DNA from: UBA1431 sp049324235
GTDB taxonomy: Bacteria > Bacillota > Clostridia > Christensenellales > UBA1431
Assembly: GCA_049324235.1 (NCBI GenBank)
Contig: JBMOLJ010000060.1
Coordinates: forward strand, 4,742-68,741
Length of the DNA stretch: 64,000 bases
Direction: 5' to 3'
Part shown: positions 16,643 to 25,129 of the stretch, piece by piece
Numbering within the stretch: the first letter of the stretch is position 1
How the letters are laid out: each line of letters begins with the position of its first letter
The notes under the pieces: model-generated
Database searches by the model: none
Told to the model about the DNA's origin: nothing
Seen by the model: the letters and a program-made list of their open reading frames with translations, nothing else
Position numbers and translations under genes: made by a program

Positions 16643-17914
16643 TCAAGTTTCGGTTTGCCGCGGTTGCTCCGTTTCGCCGCAGCCGTTTTGCTTCCTGCGT
16701 TTCCCCCGCCACAGCAGCAGGATGCCTATCAGAAGGAGGATCATGGCGCCGCAGGCTATGAACCCAACAGAAGGCCCGAAATGCTCGGTTATGGTGCCTG
16801 CAAAAGGATTGCCGATGGGAACGGAGCCCACGAAAAACAGCGTGAATACGCTCATGACCCGGCCGCGGTATGCATCCTCGGTCGTAAGCTGCAGGCTGGA
16901 ATTGGCCGTCGAGCTGAACGCTACAAAACAGAAGCCGGTCGCGGCCAGGCCCAGCGCCGTAATGAAATAGGAACCCGTGCATCCGGTGATAATAAGCGAA
17001 ACGGCGGCGAACAGCGGGAAATACCGGATGATAAACCTGCTCGGCCCGTGTTTGCTCCTGATTGCGATAAGCATCGCTCCAAAAAACGAGCCTGCGCCCA
17101 CGAACGACATCAGGAAACCGAAGCCTGCCTCCTCCTGATGAAGCACGGTTTTGGCAAACACGGGTACGAGGACGTTGTAATTCAAAGCAAATGCGCTTAC
17201 GATCAGGATGGATACCAGGGTCTTTAAAATCGTTTCATTTTTACGTATATACCTTAGCCCGTCCTTCACGCTTGCCCACACGTTTTGATCCGGCTGCGCA
17301 CGCGGCATTGACAGCGGCCTGATAAAGACCAGGCTGATGATAACGGCCAGAAAGCTCACCGAGTTAATATAAAAACATACGGCGATCCCCGCGACCCCCA
17401 TGATCAGGCCGGCCAGCGCTGGGCCTACAATCCTTGCGATATTAAAGACCGTCGAATTCAGCGCGATGGCGTTCATCAGGTCCTCTTTGCCTACCAGTTC
17501 GATGACAAAGGTATGCCGCGTGGGCATGTCCAGCGTATTCACGATGCCAAGGGCAGTGGCGGCGGCGAGGAGGTGCCAGTACTGTACTCTTCCCAGCGAG
17601 ATCAAAACCGCAAGCATAAGGGTAATCACGAGCGATGCGGTCTGCGTAAACAGCAGTATCTTTTTCTTTGGCCGCCTGTCGATTATGACGCCGGCGAACA
17701 GCGAAAACAGGAGCGTGGGGAGAAACTGCAGCGTACCGACAAGGCTCAGGAGCAGCGGAGACTTGGTGAGCGAATAGGCCAGCCACGGCTGCGCGATGTT
17801 CTGCATCCATGTGCCTATGAGCGAAACGCACATGCCCAGCCAGTACAGCCTGAAATTCCTGTGTTTTAAAGCAATGAAGGGGTTGTTTAATCCCCTGTCC
17901 TCTGCATTGGCCAT
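16643..17914 (-). CDS. MFS transporter (EntS/MFS_3-type exporter)
   Basis: 423 residues, 12 predicted membrane segments. The loop-2 motif is recognisable in 'FAGVIIDRRPKKKIL', and 'TFVIELVGKEDLMNAIALNS' is characteristic of the EntS-like MFS_3 group, whose members export siderophores, macrolides or other small molecules. The last residues form a basic cytoplasmic tail ('RGKRRKQNG'). The start is ATG 17914 with AAGAAGAG upstream; a TTG codon just before it is less likely. It may be co-transcribed with the carbonic anhydrase. Substrate unknown. Confidence 0.9.
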   Translation of the reverse strand: MANAEDRGLNNPFIALKHRNFRLYWLGMCVSLIGTWMQNIAQPWLAYSLTKSPLLLSLVGTLQFLPTLLFSLFAGVIIDRRPKKKILLFTQTASLVITLMLAVLISLGRVQYWHLLAAATALGIVNTLDMPTRHTFVIELVGKEDLMNAIALNSTVFNIARIVGPALAGLIMGVAGIAVCFYINSVSFLAVIISLVFIRPLSMPRAQPDQNVWASVKDGLRYIRKNETILKTLVSILIVSAFALNYNVLVPVFAKTVLHQEEAGFGFLMSFVGAGSFFGAMLIAIRSKHGPSRFIIRYFPLFAAVSLIITGCTGSYFITALGLAATGFCFVAFSSTANSSLQLTTEDAYRGRVMSVFTLFFVGSVPIGNPFAGTITEHFGPSVGFIACGAMILLLIGILLLWRGKRRKQNGCGETEQPRQTET

Positions 17915-18067
17915 CAAACGACTCTTCTTTTCGCGTACTGAATAAAGACAATCACAGAATTACTTTAGCACGTAAACGGACATGTTACAAGGACCGGGTT
18001 ATGCATTTTATGCTGTATCAGGCCGCAAAGGCAACCGCCAATAGGACGGCTACAAAAATCCTTTTTT

Positions 18068-18145
18068 TCATTATGAGCATAGCGAAGAATCTTTCCGTAT
18101 TTTATCCATATAGATTCTTCAGTCGCTTGCTCCTTCAGAATGACC
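18068..18145. repeat. Dispersed palindromic repeat, copy 3
   Basis: Arms at 18068-18092 (…GAGCATAGCGAAGAATCT) and 18111-18145 (AGATTCTTCAGTCGCTTGCT…) are inverted around an AT-rich centre. It lies in the gap between the MFS gene and the activase operon and ends 33 bp from the activase stop. Confidence 0.7.
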
Positions 18146-18178
18146 AAAAGGATACCTTTCTTTATGTCTGCCAACCCC

Positions 18179-19138
18179 TTAAGAGGCGGCCATTGAATTG
18201 CTCCATTTCCCGCACCGGTCGCCAAAACACCCGATATCCTTAAAATCGGCCTGTATCTTGACGACCTCACACCGGTTCGAGCAGCCTTCGCATTCGAAGC
18301 TGGTTGAGACGTATTCTGCATCCGCTATGTCAAACCCGTTGAATCTGCTGCGGCCCGCCTTTTTCACCGCGTCTTTGGCGATAACCGCCGCGCCGATTGC
18401 GCCCATCATATTATAGTGCTCGGGAACGGTCACCTCATACCCCAATGCCTTTTCAAAGGCGGAGCGCATGCCGGAGTTGGCCGCGACCCCTCCCTGGAAG
18501 AATATTTTCGGGGTTATTTCCTTTCCTTTGGCAACGTTGTTGAGATAATTCCGCACAAGCGCATCGCAAAGCCCCCCGATGATGTCTTCCTCGTTGTATC
18601 CCATCTGCTGTTTGTGTATCATGTCCGATTCGGCGAATACGGCGCACCTGCCCGCAATCCGTATCGGAGTCCTGGCCCGCATGGCATAGTTCCCGAATTC
18701 CTCGATGGAAATGCCCAGCCTTTCCGCCTGCCTGTCGAGGAACGAGCCGGTACCCGCGGCGCAGACGGTGTTCATGGCAAAGTCGATGGCAACGCCGTCT
18801 TTCAATATGATGATCTTGGAATCCTGGCCGCCGATCTCGATGATCGTCCTGACATCCCTGTCCGCTTCAAGCGCCGCGACGGAATGCGCGGTGATCTCGT
18901 TTTTCACGGCATCCGCTCCGATAACGGCCGACGCTATCTGCCTGCCGCTTCCGGTGGCCCCGGCCGCGCCGACGCTGATGCTCCCATACTTATCCTTAAT
19001 CAGCTTAAAGCCTTCCTGTATGGCCCTTATAGGCTTGCCCTGCGTTTTAAGATAGAACGCTTCCAGCACGCACATATTCCCGTCAAGCAATACGATATCC
19101 GTACTTACGGAACCGACGTCAACACCCAGATAAAACAT
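18179..19138 (-). CDS. 2-hydroxyacyl-CoA dehydratase activase-type ATPase (BadF/BcrA/HgdC family)
   Basis: 319 residues of the ASKHA ATPase fold. Phosphate-binding motif 'LGVDVGSVSTDIVLLD' is at the N-terminus and 'EIGGQDSK' near residue 100. The two cysteines that hold a [4Fe-4S] cluster between subunits are in 'NTVCAAGTGSF' and 'AGRCAVFAESD'. A C-terminal extra segment has four more cysteines (CxxCxxxC…C). HgdC-type activases use ATP to drive an electron into a radical dehydratase. The start is ATG 19138, inside the end of the upstream gene (20-base overlap). It is third in an operon with two DUF2229-type proteins, but the normal dehydratase subunits are not in this window. Confidence 0.92.
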   Translation of the reverse strand: MFYLGVDVGSVSTDIVLLDGNMCVLEAFYLKTQGKPIRAIQEGFKLIKDKYGSISVGAAGATGSGRQIASAVIGADAVKNEITAHSVAALEADRDVRTIIEIGGQDSKIIILKDGVAIDFAMNTVCAAGTGSFLDRQAERLGISIEEFGNYAMRARTPIRIAGRCAVFAESDMIHKQQMGYNEEDIIGGLCDALVRNYLNNVAKGKEITPKIFFQGGVAANSGMRSAFEKALGYEVTVPEHYNMMGAIGAAVIAKDAVKKAGRSRFNGFDIADAEYVSTSFECEGCSNRCEVVKIQADFKDIGCFGDRCGKWSNSMAAS

Positions 19139-20216
19139 TTTTCCTTCTTCTTTCCAGCAAATCAATAAACGCTTCTATTCTCGTGACATACCCTGCTTCA
19201 CCCGTCATCTCGTCCACCACCAGCGACATTACCGGAAAATCCTTTTCCCTGGAAATGGCCGGCAATATCGATTTCGACACGATCTCGGGCATGCAGCCCA
19301 TGGGGAATATCTGTATGGCCCCGTCGAACCCCTCCCGTTGTGCGAGTACGGTCTCGCCGATGCATTCGCGCGCGTGCCCGCCGATGTCCATCGGAAGATA
19401 CCCGCCGGCCGCCTTATCCATTTTGGTGGGAAACATCTTGAACAACGCCGGAACGAGATTGTCCACCCACCAGCTCGGGGTGAGGCGCCGTTTTGTCGAG
19501 ACCCCATAATCCATGAGCTTTTCTTCGATATACAGGTTGGCAAAGGGTTCGATGACCGTATAGATTTCCCCGATGATCGCAATTCTGACCGGGTCCTTTG
19601 TTTCATCGATTTCAACCGCATCGAGCTTTTCATCATAGGTGTGCAGGAGTTCGAGCGTTTCTTTGGGGCTGCCGCACTTTTCGGCGGCCGCCCTGCATGC
19701 ATTCAGCAGCCTTTTGCATTCCCCGCTGTTTTTCTCATATCCCGCCAGAGCGTGCGCCTTTGCTTCCAGCTTGTCCATACGCTTCATTATTTTGACCGCA
19801 TCAGCCAGGGACCTGAGCTTGGTGAGGCTGGTTTTCGCGCTGCCTTCCGCTATCCTGCCTATCCTGTTTAACAGTTCGTGAAAACCGATGTCCGACGGTT
19901 TGTCGATAACGATGAAATCCACATCGTGCCCCAGCTTGCGAAGGATCTCAGCCTGCAGTTCGCAGTATTCCCCGAACCTGCAGGGACCGCAGCTCCCTGT
20001 GATCAGGACGGTATCGGCTCCCTGTTTTATACTGTGGATGTAGTTCCCCATGTTTATTTTGAAAGGCAGGCATATCTCCTCGGGCGAATACAGCGCGCCT
20101 ATCCTGACGGATTCCTTGTTGCAAAGCGGCGGTATCACATACCGGATGCCCAGTCCGTCCAGAAGCGCCTTAATTGCAATATAAGCGTTTCCCAGGTGCG
20201 GGAACGTAATCACCAT
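19119..20216 (-). CDS. 2-hydroxyacyl-CoA dehydratase D-component-like protein (activase-associated)
   Basis: 365 residues related to the C-terminal part of the very large activase proteins of Clostridia and, more distantly, to HgdB-type dehydratase subunits. Cysteines that could bind a cluster are in 'EEICLPFKINMGNY' and 'GSCGPCRFGEYC', and 'FPMGCMPEIVSKSILP' near residue 290 is typical. The start is ATG 20216 with GGAGG upstream, 47 bases inside the preceding gene; the end overlaps the activase gene by 20 bases. Tight overlaps imply one complex. Substrate unknown. Confidence 0.85.
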   Translation of the reverse strand: MVITFPHLGNAYIAIKALLDGLGIRYVIPPLCNKESVRIGALYSPEEICLPFKINMGNYIHSIKQGADTVLITGSCGPCRFGEYCELQAEILRKLGHDVDFIVIDKPSDIGFHELLNRIGRIAEGSAKTSLTKLRSLADAVKIMKRMDKLEAKAHALAGYEKNSGECKRLLNACRAAAEKCGSPKETLELLHTYDEKLDAVEIDETKDPVRIAIIGEIYTVIEPFANLYIEEKLMDYGVSTKRRLTPSWWVDNLVPALFKMFPTKMDKAAGGYLPMDIGGHARECIGETVLAQREGFDGAIQIFPMGCMPEIVSKSILPAISREKDFPVMSLVVDEMTGEAGYVTRIEAFIDLLERRRKNVLSGC

Positions 20217-21102
20217 AGAGCCGCCTCCTTTCGAGCATGTCGGCAAACGCCTCTATCCTGGTATCGAATCCCGCCTCGCCGGTATGCTCATCTATTTTCA
20301 GCACCAGATACGGCACTTCCCCGATTTTCAGCTTGATAAGCTCGGTGACCACCGAATCTATCCCGCACGCAAAGGAAGAGATATAGATGACCCCGTCTAC
20401 CCTGTTCGCCATATGCACGGCAAATCCGTAGGCGTTCCGGGCGAAGGTCCAAAAAGGCCTTTTATAGAGTTTCTTTACTTCCGAATCGATCAGTTCGTCC
20501 GCCAGGTATTCCTCGGTTACGACCCCGATTCCCATTCTGTTCAGTTTCCTGACCAGATTCATGTTGATATACGGGTCATAGATATTATAGGGGTGTCCGA
20601 CCAGCGCGACGTTTACCCCGAACCCCTCGTCCCGTATGCCCGTCCCGTGTGTGCTTTGCTTCGCCAGCGCCGCTTTGAACGCTCTTTGGATGTTCGCGGG
20701 ATCCTTGGTACATTGCGAGCCGGTCTCTTTTGCCCATTTATAGAACTGCCTGCCGGTCTGGGCATAGATCGGCGCTTTTGTAACGGCAGGAAGATGCGGT
20801 ATACTGTTTATGATCATCTCGGGAAGCCCGCAGAACTTGGGGCAGATGTATTCCCTTTTTCGTACGCGCATGAACCTCGGAACGAGCATGAGATCGCATT
20901 TATCCTTCAAACATGCCACGTGCCCGTGAAATACTTTAATGGGCAGGCAGGCGTCGTCCACGCAGTAATGGGCGCCCTGATCCAGTATGTCCTTTGTCGT
21001 ATCCCCCGAAAAAACGATCTCCTCGCCCAGCTCCTCAAAAAAAGTCCTAAAAAAAGGACCATATTTATGAAAAAGTAATCCTTTGGGTATGCCTACGGTC
21101 AT
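20170..21102 (-). CDS. DUF2229-family protein (activase-related)
   Basis: 310 residues. The opening 'TVGIPKGLLFHKYGPFF' and the 'CVDDACLPIKVFHGHV' block are hallmarks of DUF2229, found as an internal domain of about 1400-residue CoA-dehydratase activases. Here it is a separate gene, first in a three-gene operon. Further cysteines occur in 'CPKFCGLPEM' and 'SFACGIDS'. I chose ATG 21102 (GAGG upstream) over a GTG two codons earlier. The terminator at 21206-21244 separates it from the DUF1540 gene. Probably a cluster-binding partner of the activase; no activity should be assumed. Confidence 0.85.
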   Translation of the reverse strand: MTVGIPKGLLFHKYGPFFRTFFEELGEEIVFSGDTTKDILDQGAHYCVDDACLPIKVFHGHVACLKDKCDLMLVPRFMRVRKREYICPKFCGLPEMIINSIPHLPAVTKAPIYAQTGRQFYKWAKETGSQCTKDPANIQRAFKAALAKQSTHGTGIRDEGFGVNVALVGHPYNIYDPYINMNLVRKLNRMGIGVVTEEYLADELIDSEVKKLYKRPFWTFARNAYGFAVHMANRVDGVIYISSFACGIDSVVTELIKLKIGEVPYLVLKIDEHTGEAGFDTRIEAFADMLERRRLYGDYVPAPGKRLYCN

Positions 21103-21205
21103 ATGCACCTCATGAAATATTTGCTTTTTTAATTTTTTCCCATTGCAATCGTTTGCTATTCAGTTCGCATGATTTTTCTCCTTGATGTTTGGAAATCTGC
21201 TGTAA

Positions 21206-21244
21206 CCAAAAACTGCCGGAACACTTGGCTCCGGCAGTTTTTGG
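21206..21244 (-). terminator. Intrinsic terminator after the DUF1540 gene
   Basis: Perfect 15-bp stem CCAAAAACTGCCGGA (21206-21220) with TCCGGCAGTTTTTGG (21230-21244), nine-base loop. T-rich on the exit side in either direction. Confidence 0.88.
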
Positions 21245-21254
21245 TTTTTGCGCG

Positions 21255-21422
21255 TCATTTCTTTGTGAATGTTGAACAATCGGTCTGCTCATACGTGGCG
21301 GCGTTCTTGGGCTCCACATCGATCTTGTCTGCCGAGCATTTATCGCCGGCCATGTAATAATAGCACGTATCCACAACACACCGTATTCCGGGATTGGCCT
21401 GGTTCATCTTTTTTGCTTTCAC
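21255..21422 (-). CDS. DUF1540 small cysteine-rich protein
   Basis: 55 residues. The DUF1540 pattern is clear in the last 45: 'IRCVVDTCYYY...DKCSADKIDV' and a final Cys in 'QTDCSTF', giving four spaced cysteines suited to binding a metal. The function of the family is unknown; it is common in endospore-forming and other Clostridia. The best start is GTG 21422, with GGAGGG eight bases upstream; an in-frame ATG five codons later is the alternative. It is between the PocR-domain kinase and a strong terminator. Confidence 0.85.
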   Translation of the reverse strand: MKAKKMNQANPGIRCVVDTCYYYMAGDKCSADKIDVEPKNAATYEQTDCSTFTKK

Positions 21423-21623
21423 CGTGGTTTCCCTCCAAAGCGTTTTATTTCGGTAGTACTTTGCCCAAACCGGTTTTTGAATATTCGCGCCTGCATCTAC
21501 CGGAACAGACCGGCTGACAACCCCGAAAGAACGACCCGAAAAAGTAACCGCTTTAGCTGAGCAGCCGGTTCTGAGCGGCTTCAGGAGCCTGATAAAAAAA
21601 TAATGCCGCATATGCGGCAGTTT

Positions 21624-22856
21624 TCAATCTCCGGCAGGCCCGGGGAGCGTAAGCCGCACCGATGTCCCCTCTCCTGGTGCGCTTTTGACTGTCATGCTGA
21701 ATTTGTCCCCGTAGGCATAGGCCAGCCGTTTATATATATTGGAAATGCCCATGCCGGCAGATTTCGCGTTCAGGGACTGCCCCCCGTCAAATTCGAGGAC
21801 TTCGCCCAGCCGTTCCCTGCTCATCCCCATACCGTTGTCTACGATTTCGAAAATAGCGCTGTCCTCTGCTATGTATCCGAACAGTTTTACGAAACCGTCG
21901 GATTCTTTGAGTTCCAGGCCGTGGATGACGCTGTTTTCGACAAAAGGCAGCAGGATAGCGGAAGGTATCAAATAGTCCCGTACCTCCGGCGCGACATCGA
22001 CCGCATAGGAAAGCTTACTGCCGTACCGTATGGACTGAATCTTCAGATATCTTTCAACCTGTCCGATTTCCTCGTTCACGGATATTTTAACGTCCTTATG
22101 CCTGGCCGAGAAACGCAGCATCTCGGCCAGAAGATAGACAAGCTCCTGCGTCTTGTCCGCCTTTTCTATCAAAGCCAAGCTCCCTACCGTATTTAACACG
22201 TTAAACAAAAAATGCGGATTGATCTGGGCGTGCAGCGCTTTTATCTCTGAATCCTTCAATGCCCTTTCCAGAACGACTCTGGCCTTCATCTCTTCGACCA
22301 GCTTTTGGTTGTTGCTTTTTAATTCCTCGTGCATGCTTTGCAGCATGTCTTTTTCAACAATACTCTTCACCACCATGAACATCAGACGGGTGCTCGCAGC
22401 GATTTTATCGCATTTAACGACGGGAAGCCTGTTATACGCGTCCAGAATCTCCTTGTTGTCCAGAAGCCCGCTGGTGGGCTTTACAATAAAATCTATCCGT
22501 TCCATCTCCTCGTCGGGGAGCTTCACCTGTCCCGCCATGAAGGATGCCATGTACTGCCCGCGTATGATAATGGGAACGGCGAAGTCGATGAGGCCCGAGT
22601 GGCACTTGTATATGGCGGGCTTCCCCAGCCTTGCTGCCTCCAGGCCTCCATGCGCATCGGACTGGCAGCAGCATTGGCAATACTTTTCATTGTTTCGCAT
22701 AAGCATGCAAAAATCGGTAAAATTGCTGTATTTCGTTACCGGCTCTCCCCGGTAGTCTATGATTACGGCCGCAAATCCGGTCGCCTGCGAAAATTCGTCC
22801 TGTATTTCCTGCAGCAGGTCTTCATTGATAAAATCCTTGAGATGATACAGCTCCAT
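21624..22856 (-). CDS. PocR-domain sensor histidine kinase (LytS-like)
   Basis: 410 residues, no membrane segment. The N-terminal PocR sensory domain (about 5-165) has the cysteine-rich stretch 'CMLMRNNEKYCQCCCQSD' and 'KCHSGLIDFAVPII'. A coiled-coil linker follows (about 165-205), then a LytS-type kinase domain with the phospho-acceptor His in 'QINPHFLFNVLN' and an ATPase domain with 'DNGMGMS' and 'GMGISNIYKRL'. PocR domains are thought to sense small hydrocarbon derivatives such as propanediol. No response regulator is adjacent. The start is ATG 22856 with AAGGAG upstream; a GTG seven codons earlier is possible. It may report on a substrate of the activase operon. Confidence 0.9.
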   Translation of the reverse strand: MELYHLKDFINEDLLQEIQDEFSQATGFAAVIIDYRGEPVTKYSNFTDFCMLMRNNEKYCQCCCQSDAHGGLEAARLGKPAIYKCHSGLIDFAVPIIIRGQYMASFMAGQVKLPDEEMERIDFIVKPTSGLLDNKEILDAYNRLPVVKCDKIAASTRLMFMVVKSIVEKDMLQSMHEELKSNNQKLVEEMKARVVLERALKDSEIKALHAQINPHFLFNVLNTVGSLALIEKADKTQELVYLLAEMLRFSARHKDVKISVNEEIGQVERYLKIQSIRYGSKLSYAVDVAPEVRDYLIPSAILLPFVENSVIHGLELKESDGFVKLFGYIAEDSAIFEIVDNGMGMSRERLGEVLEFDGGQSLNAKSAGMGISNIYKRLAYAYGDKFSMTVKSAPGEGTSVRLTLPGPAGD

Positions 22857-23133
22857 GCCTTTTGCACTCCTTTTCACGCTCTTATGACCACATTTGCAGG
22901 CGTCCGCTGCGATTCATACCATGGTTTATTGTAACATGCCTTGCCTGAAAAAATAAAAGCACTTACCGGTCAACACCATGCACATTATTGTCCTTGCCGT
23001 ACCAGTGCCGCGCACCCCTGCAAGATGCATAACGTCTATACGGGAATTTTTACATATAGTTGGATGAGGCAGTTCGTGCTATAGTTAGTTCAAGGGAAAA
23101 TATACCAGTGAGGCTATCAGAGGAGGCTAAGCA

Positions 23134-23871
23134 GTGAAAAAGCGTATTGTGCGGATGGCATTGACCATCCTCGTTCCGGTATGCATCGTATTGGCAATCA
23201 CGGGGTGCAAGGACGGCGTGATCGGCAACGGACAGGCGGTAACAAAAGAAATTCAAATAAGCGACGCGCTGACGGGCGTTATAAATACCGGATCGTTCGA
23301 GGTTACCATCGACCCGTCGCTGAAAGGCAAGGCCGTCCTTGAGGGGGAAAGCAACATCCTGGACCTGGTGGAAGCCGGACAGAACGCCGACGGCGTATTC
23401 GAAATCGCTTTCAAGCCAGCCGCCATCCTGTCCCTGCGGACGGTAAAGGCGCGTATTCCGGCGGTAAACGGCGGGATATTCAGGATTGACGGCACAGGGA
23501 GCATCAGGCTCGACGGAGACAACGCGCTTAAAGGTGATATTTTTGACCTGCAGATAAACGGTACAGGCAGCATGAAACTTAACCTTAACGCCACACAGCT
23601 CAGGGCGGTGATATCGGGCACGGGCAATGTGGACGTAACAGGTGAAGCCGGCAAATCGGAAATAGAGATAAACGGGACGGGGAATTTCAATGGCCTCGAT
23701 TGCAAAGCGGCATCGGCAAATGTCCGTATTTCCGGGAGCGGAAACGCATATGTCAATACAAGCGGCGCGCTTACCTGCAGCATCTTTGGTTCGGGCAACG
23801 TCGTCTATAAGGGCAACCCTGCGAAGATATCGGCTGACGGCGGCGGCAGCGGAAAGGTGAACAAGTACTGA
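23134..23871 (+). CDS. DUF2807 (GIN-domain) lipoprotein
   Basis: 245 residues. A lipoprotein signal peptide ends at 'LAITGC' (Cys near residue 25), so the protein should be anchored to the outer face of the membrane. The rest is a beta-helix-like DUF2807 domain with repeating 'INGTGSMKLNL', 'ISGTGNVDVTG' and 'INGTGNFNG' turns. Such proteins are putative surface adhesins or envelope-stress proteins without an assigned reaction. The start is GTG 23134 with AGAGGAGG upstream. A reading frame of 379 codons on the opposite strand is a shadow of this gene and its neighbour. Confidence 0.88.
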   Translation: MKKRIVRMALTILVPVCIVLAITGCKDGVIGNGQAVTKEIQISDALTGVINTGSFEVTIDPSLKGKAVLEGESNILDLVEAGQNADGVFEIAFKPAAILSLRTVKARIPAVNGGIFRIDGTGSIRLDGDNALKGDIFDLQINGTGSMKLNLNATQLRAVISGTGNVDVTGEAGKSEIEINGTGNFNGLDCKAASANVRISGSGNAYVNTSGALTCSIFGSGNVVYKGNPAKISADGGGSGKVNKY

Positions 23872-23959
23872 GTAATGCAGCAGTTTCAGGGTGTAGCCAA
23901 AAACGGCTGTAAACCGCGTGGAAGCGTCAATTTGATTGCTGAGACAGGCAGAATCATAG

Positions 23960-23965
23960 TATAAT
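23960..23965 (+). promoter_or_regulatory. -10 element of the zinc-ribbon protein gene
   Basis: A consensus TATAAT follows a weak TTGCTG -35 with an 18-base spacer. It lies 67 bp upstream of the start at 24033, in an AT-rich gap. Confidence 0.4.
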
Positions 23966-24032
23966 GTGTCAAAGGTTGTAATAATTGGGAAATTTGACGG
24001 GAATTTTTGAATAATGGTTGGGAGGAAAAAAA

Positions 24033-25064
24033 ATGAGTTCTCGATTCTGCCCGCAATGCGGGAAAGAGCTGGATGCGAACGCGCAGTTCTGCATATACTG
24101 CGGAGCGAACCAGACGCTTCAACCGGCTGCGCAGGCGCCGCCGGAGCCGCCGCCCGTGGCATATCCGCAGCCGGTAAATGCCGGGGCAAGACCGCCGCGC
24201 AAAAAATGGCCGATTTTTGTCATCATCGGGGTTGCCGCCGTCGTCATTGCTGCCGCGGCGCTTCTCCTCACCGGCGTTATCAAGCTGGGCGGCGCTGCCT
24301 TCGCACCGGCTGATATTAACGGGGAATGGAGCGCACAGATGTCCCTGGACGACGTCATCGGCACCGGGAGCGAAGCCGACAGCTTGAGGCAGTATAAAGG
24401 ACAGACGCGATCAGGAGATGTTAATATTACCCTGGATCAAAACGGAAAGGGAACGGCGGAAATTAATAATGCAACGTATCCGGCCGAGCTTACAGGTTCC
24501 AGCCTGGTTATAAAGGGGCAGGCGCAGTATGGTGCATCCGATACGGTGGATTATACGGGCAGCATTACGAAAACCGCCGATGGATATGCGATCACCGGGA
24601 GTTATTCGAGCACGCAGTCGGGCCTAACCATCAAGGGTCAGTTGAAGATGCAGAAAAGCGGCGGCGCGCAAAACACCTCTACGCCCATAGCCACGGAGGC
24701 GCCATATTACACGCCCATGCCCACACCCTATCCCACATATTCATACACAACCGAGCCTACCGCATATACAACGCAACAAACCACTATGCTCGAAGGGACA
24801 TATCAGTGTATGTATGATGTGGATAACAGTAATGCTGCTTTAATTGAATTTAAAACCGACGGCACCTGTGTGACATATACTACAGAGGAAACCGAACGCG
24901 TACCGGGTACTTATATTCTTAGCGGCAATACGCTCAGCCTCACGCGCTATCCGATCGGCAAGGAAACCGAGTACTATACGTATCAAATCTCCATGGGTAC
25001 AGGCCAGTTTACGCTGACGAACCCGTCAACAGGCCAGACCAAAACCTTTGTCCAGGTAGAATAA
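24033..25064 (+). CDS. Zinc-ribbon membrane protein with extracytoplasmic domain
   Basis: 343 residues. An N-terminal zinc ribbon has the pairs 'CPQCG' and 'CIYCG'. A proline-rich linker follows, then one membrane segment (about 58-80). The external part contains two beta-rich segments with lipocalin-like 'GEW' and 'GTYILSGNTLSLT' patterns, separated by a Thr/Pro/Tyr-rich linker near residues 215-250. Architecture is common in Clostridia; no function is known. The start is ATG 24033 with GGAGG eight bases upstream. It is in tandem with the DUF2807 gene but has its own promoter-like sequence. A strong terminator follows. Confidence 0.85.
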   Translation: MSSRFCPQCGKELDANAQFCIYCGANQTLQPAAQAPPEPPPVAYPQPVNAGARPPRKKWPIFVIIGVAAVVIAAAALLLTGVIKLGGAAFAPADINGEWSAQMSLDDVIGTGSEADSLRQYKGQTRSGDVNITLDQNGKGTAEINNATYPAELTGSSLVIKGQAQYGASDTVDYTGSITKTADGYAITGSYSSTQSGLTIKGQLKMQKSGGAQNTSTPIATEAPYYTPMPTPYPTYSYTTEPTAYTTQQTTMLEGTYQCMYDVDNSNAALIEFKTDGTCVTYTTEETERVPGTYILSGNTLSLTRYPIGKETEYYTYQISMGTGQFTLTNPSTGQTKTFVQVE

Positions 25065-25088
25065 TAATGGTGAAACTTCGAGCCATGC

Positions 25089-25121
25089 AAACAGCGTCCG
25101 GGAAAACCCGGACGCTGTTTT
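25089..25121. terminator. Terminator between convergent zinc-ribbon and EAL genes
   Basis: AACAGCGTCCGGG pairs with CCCGGACGCTGTTT around an AAAA loop, followed by TTATTG on the plus strand. It is 25 bp after the zinc-ribbon stop and 9 bp before the EAL stop. Confidence 0.88.
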
Positions 25122-25129
25122 ATTGTACA

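Noticed and set aside
18018..18071. 17-codon frame MKKRIFVAVLLAVAFAA followed by TGA where a lipobox cysteine would be
   Set aside because: It looks like a broken lipoprotein signal peptide but has no ribosome site and no recognisable continuation, so chance is equally likely.
23050..24189. 379-codon open frame on the minus strand
   Set aside because: It spans the DUF2807 and zinc-ribbon genes and the gap between them in antisense. Both plus-strand genes have clear domains and ribosome sites.
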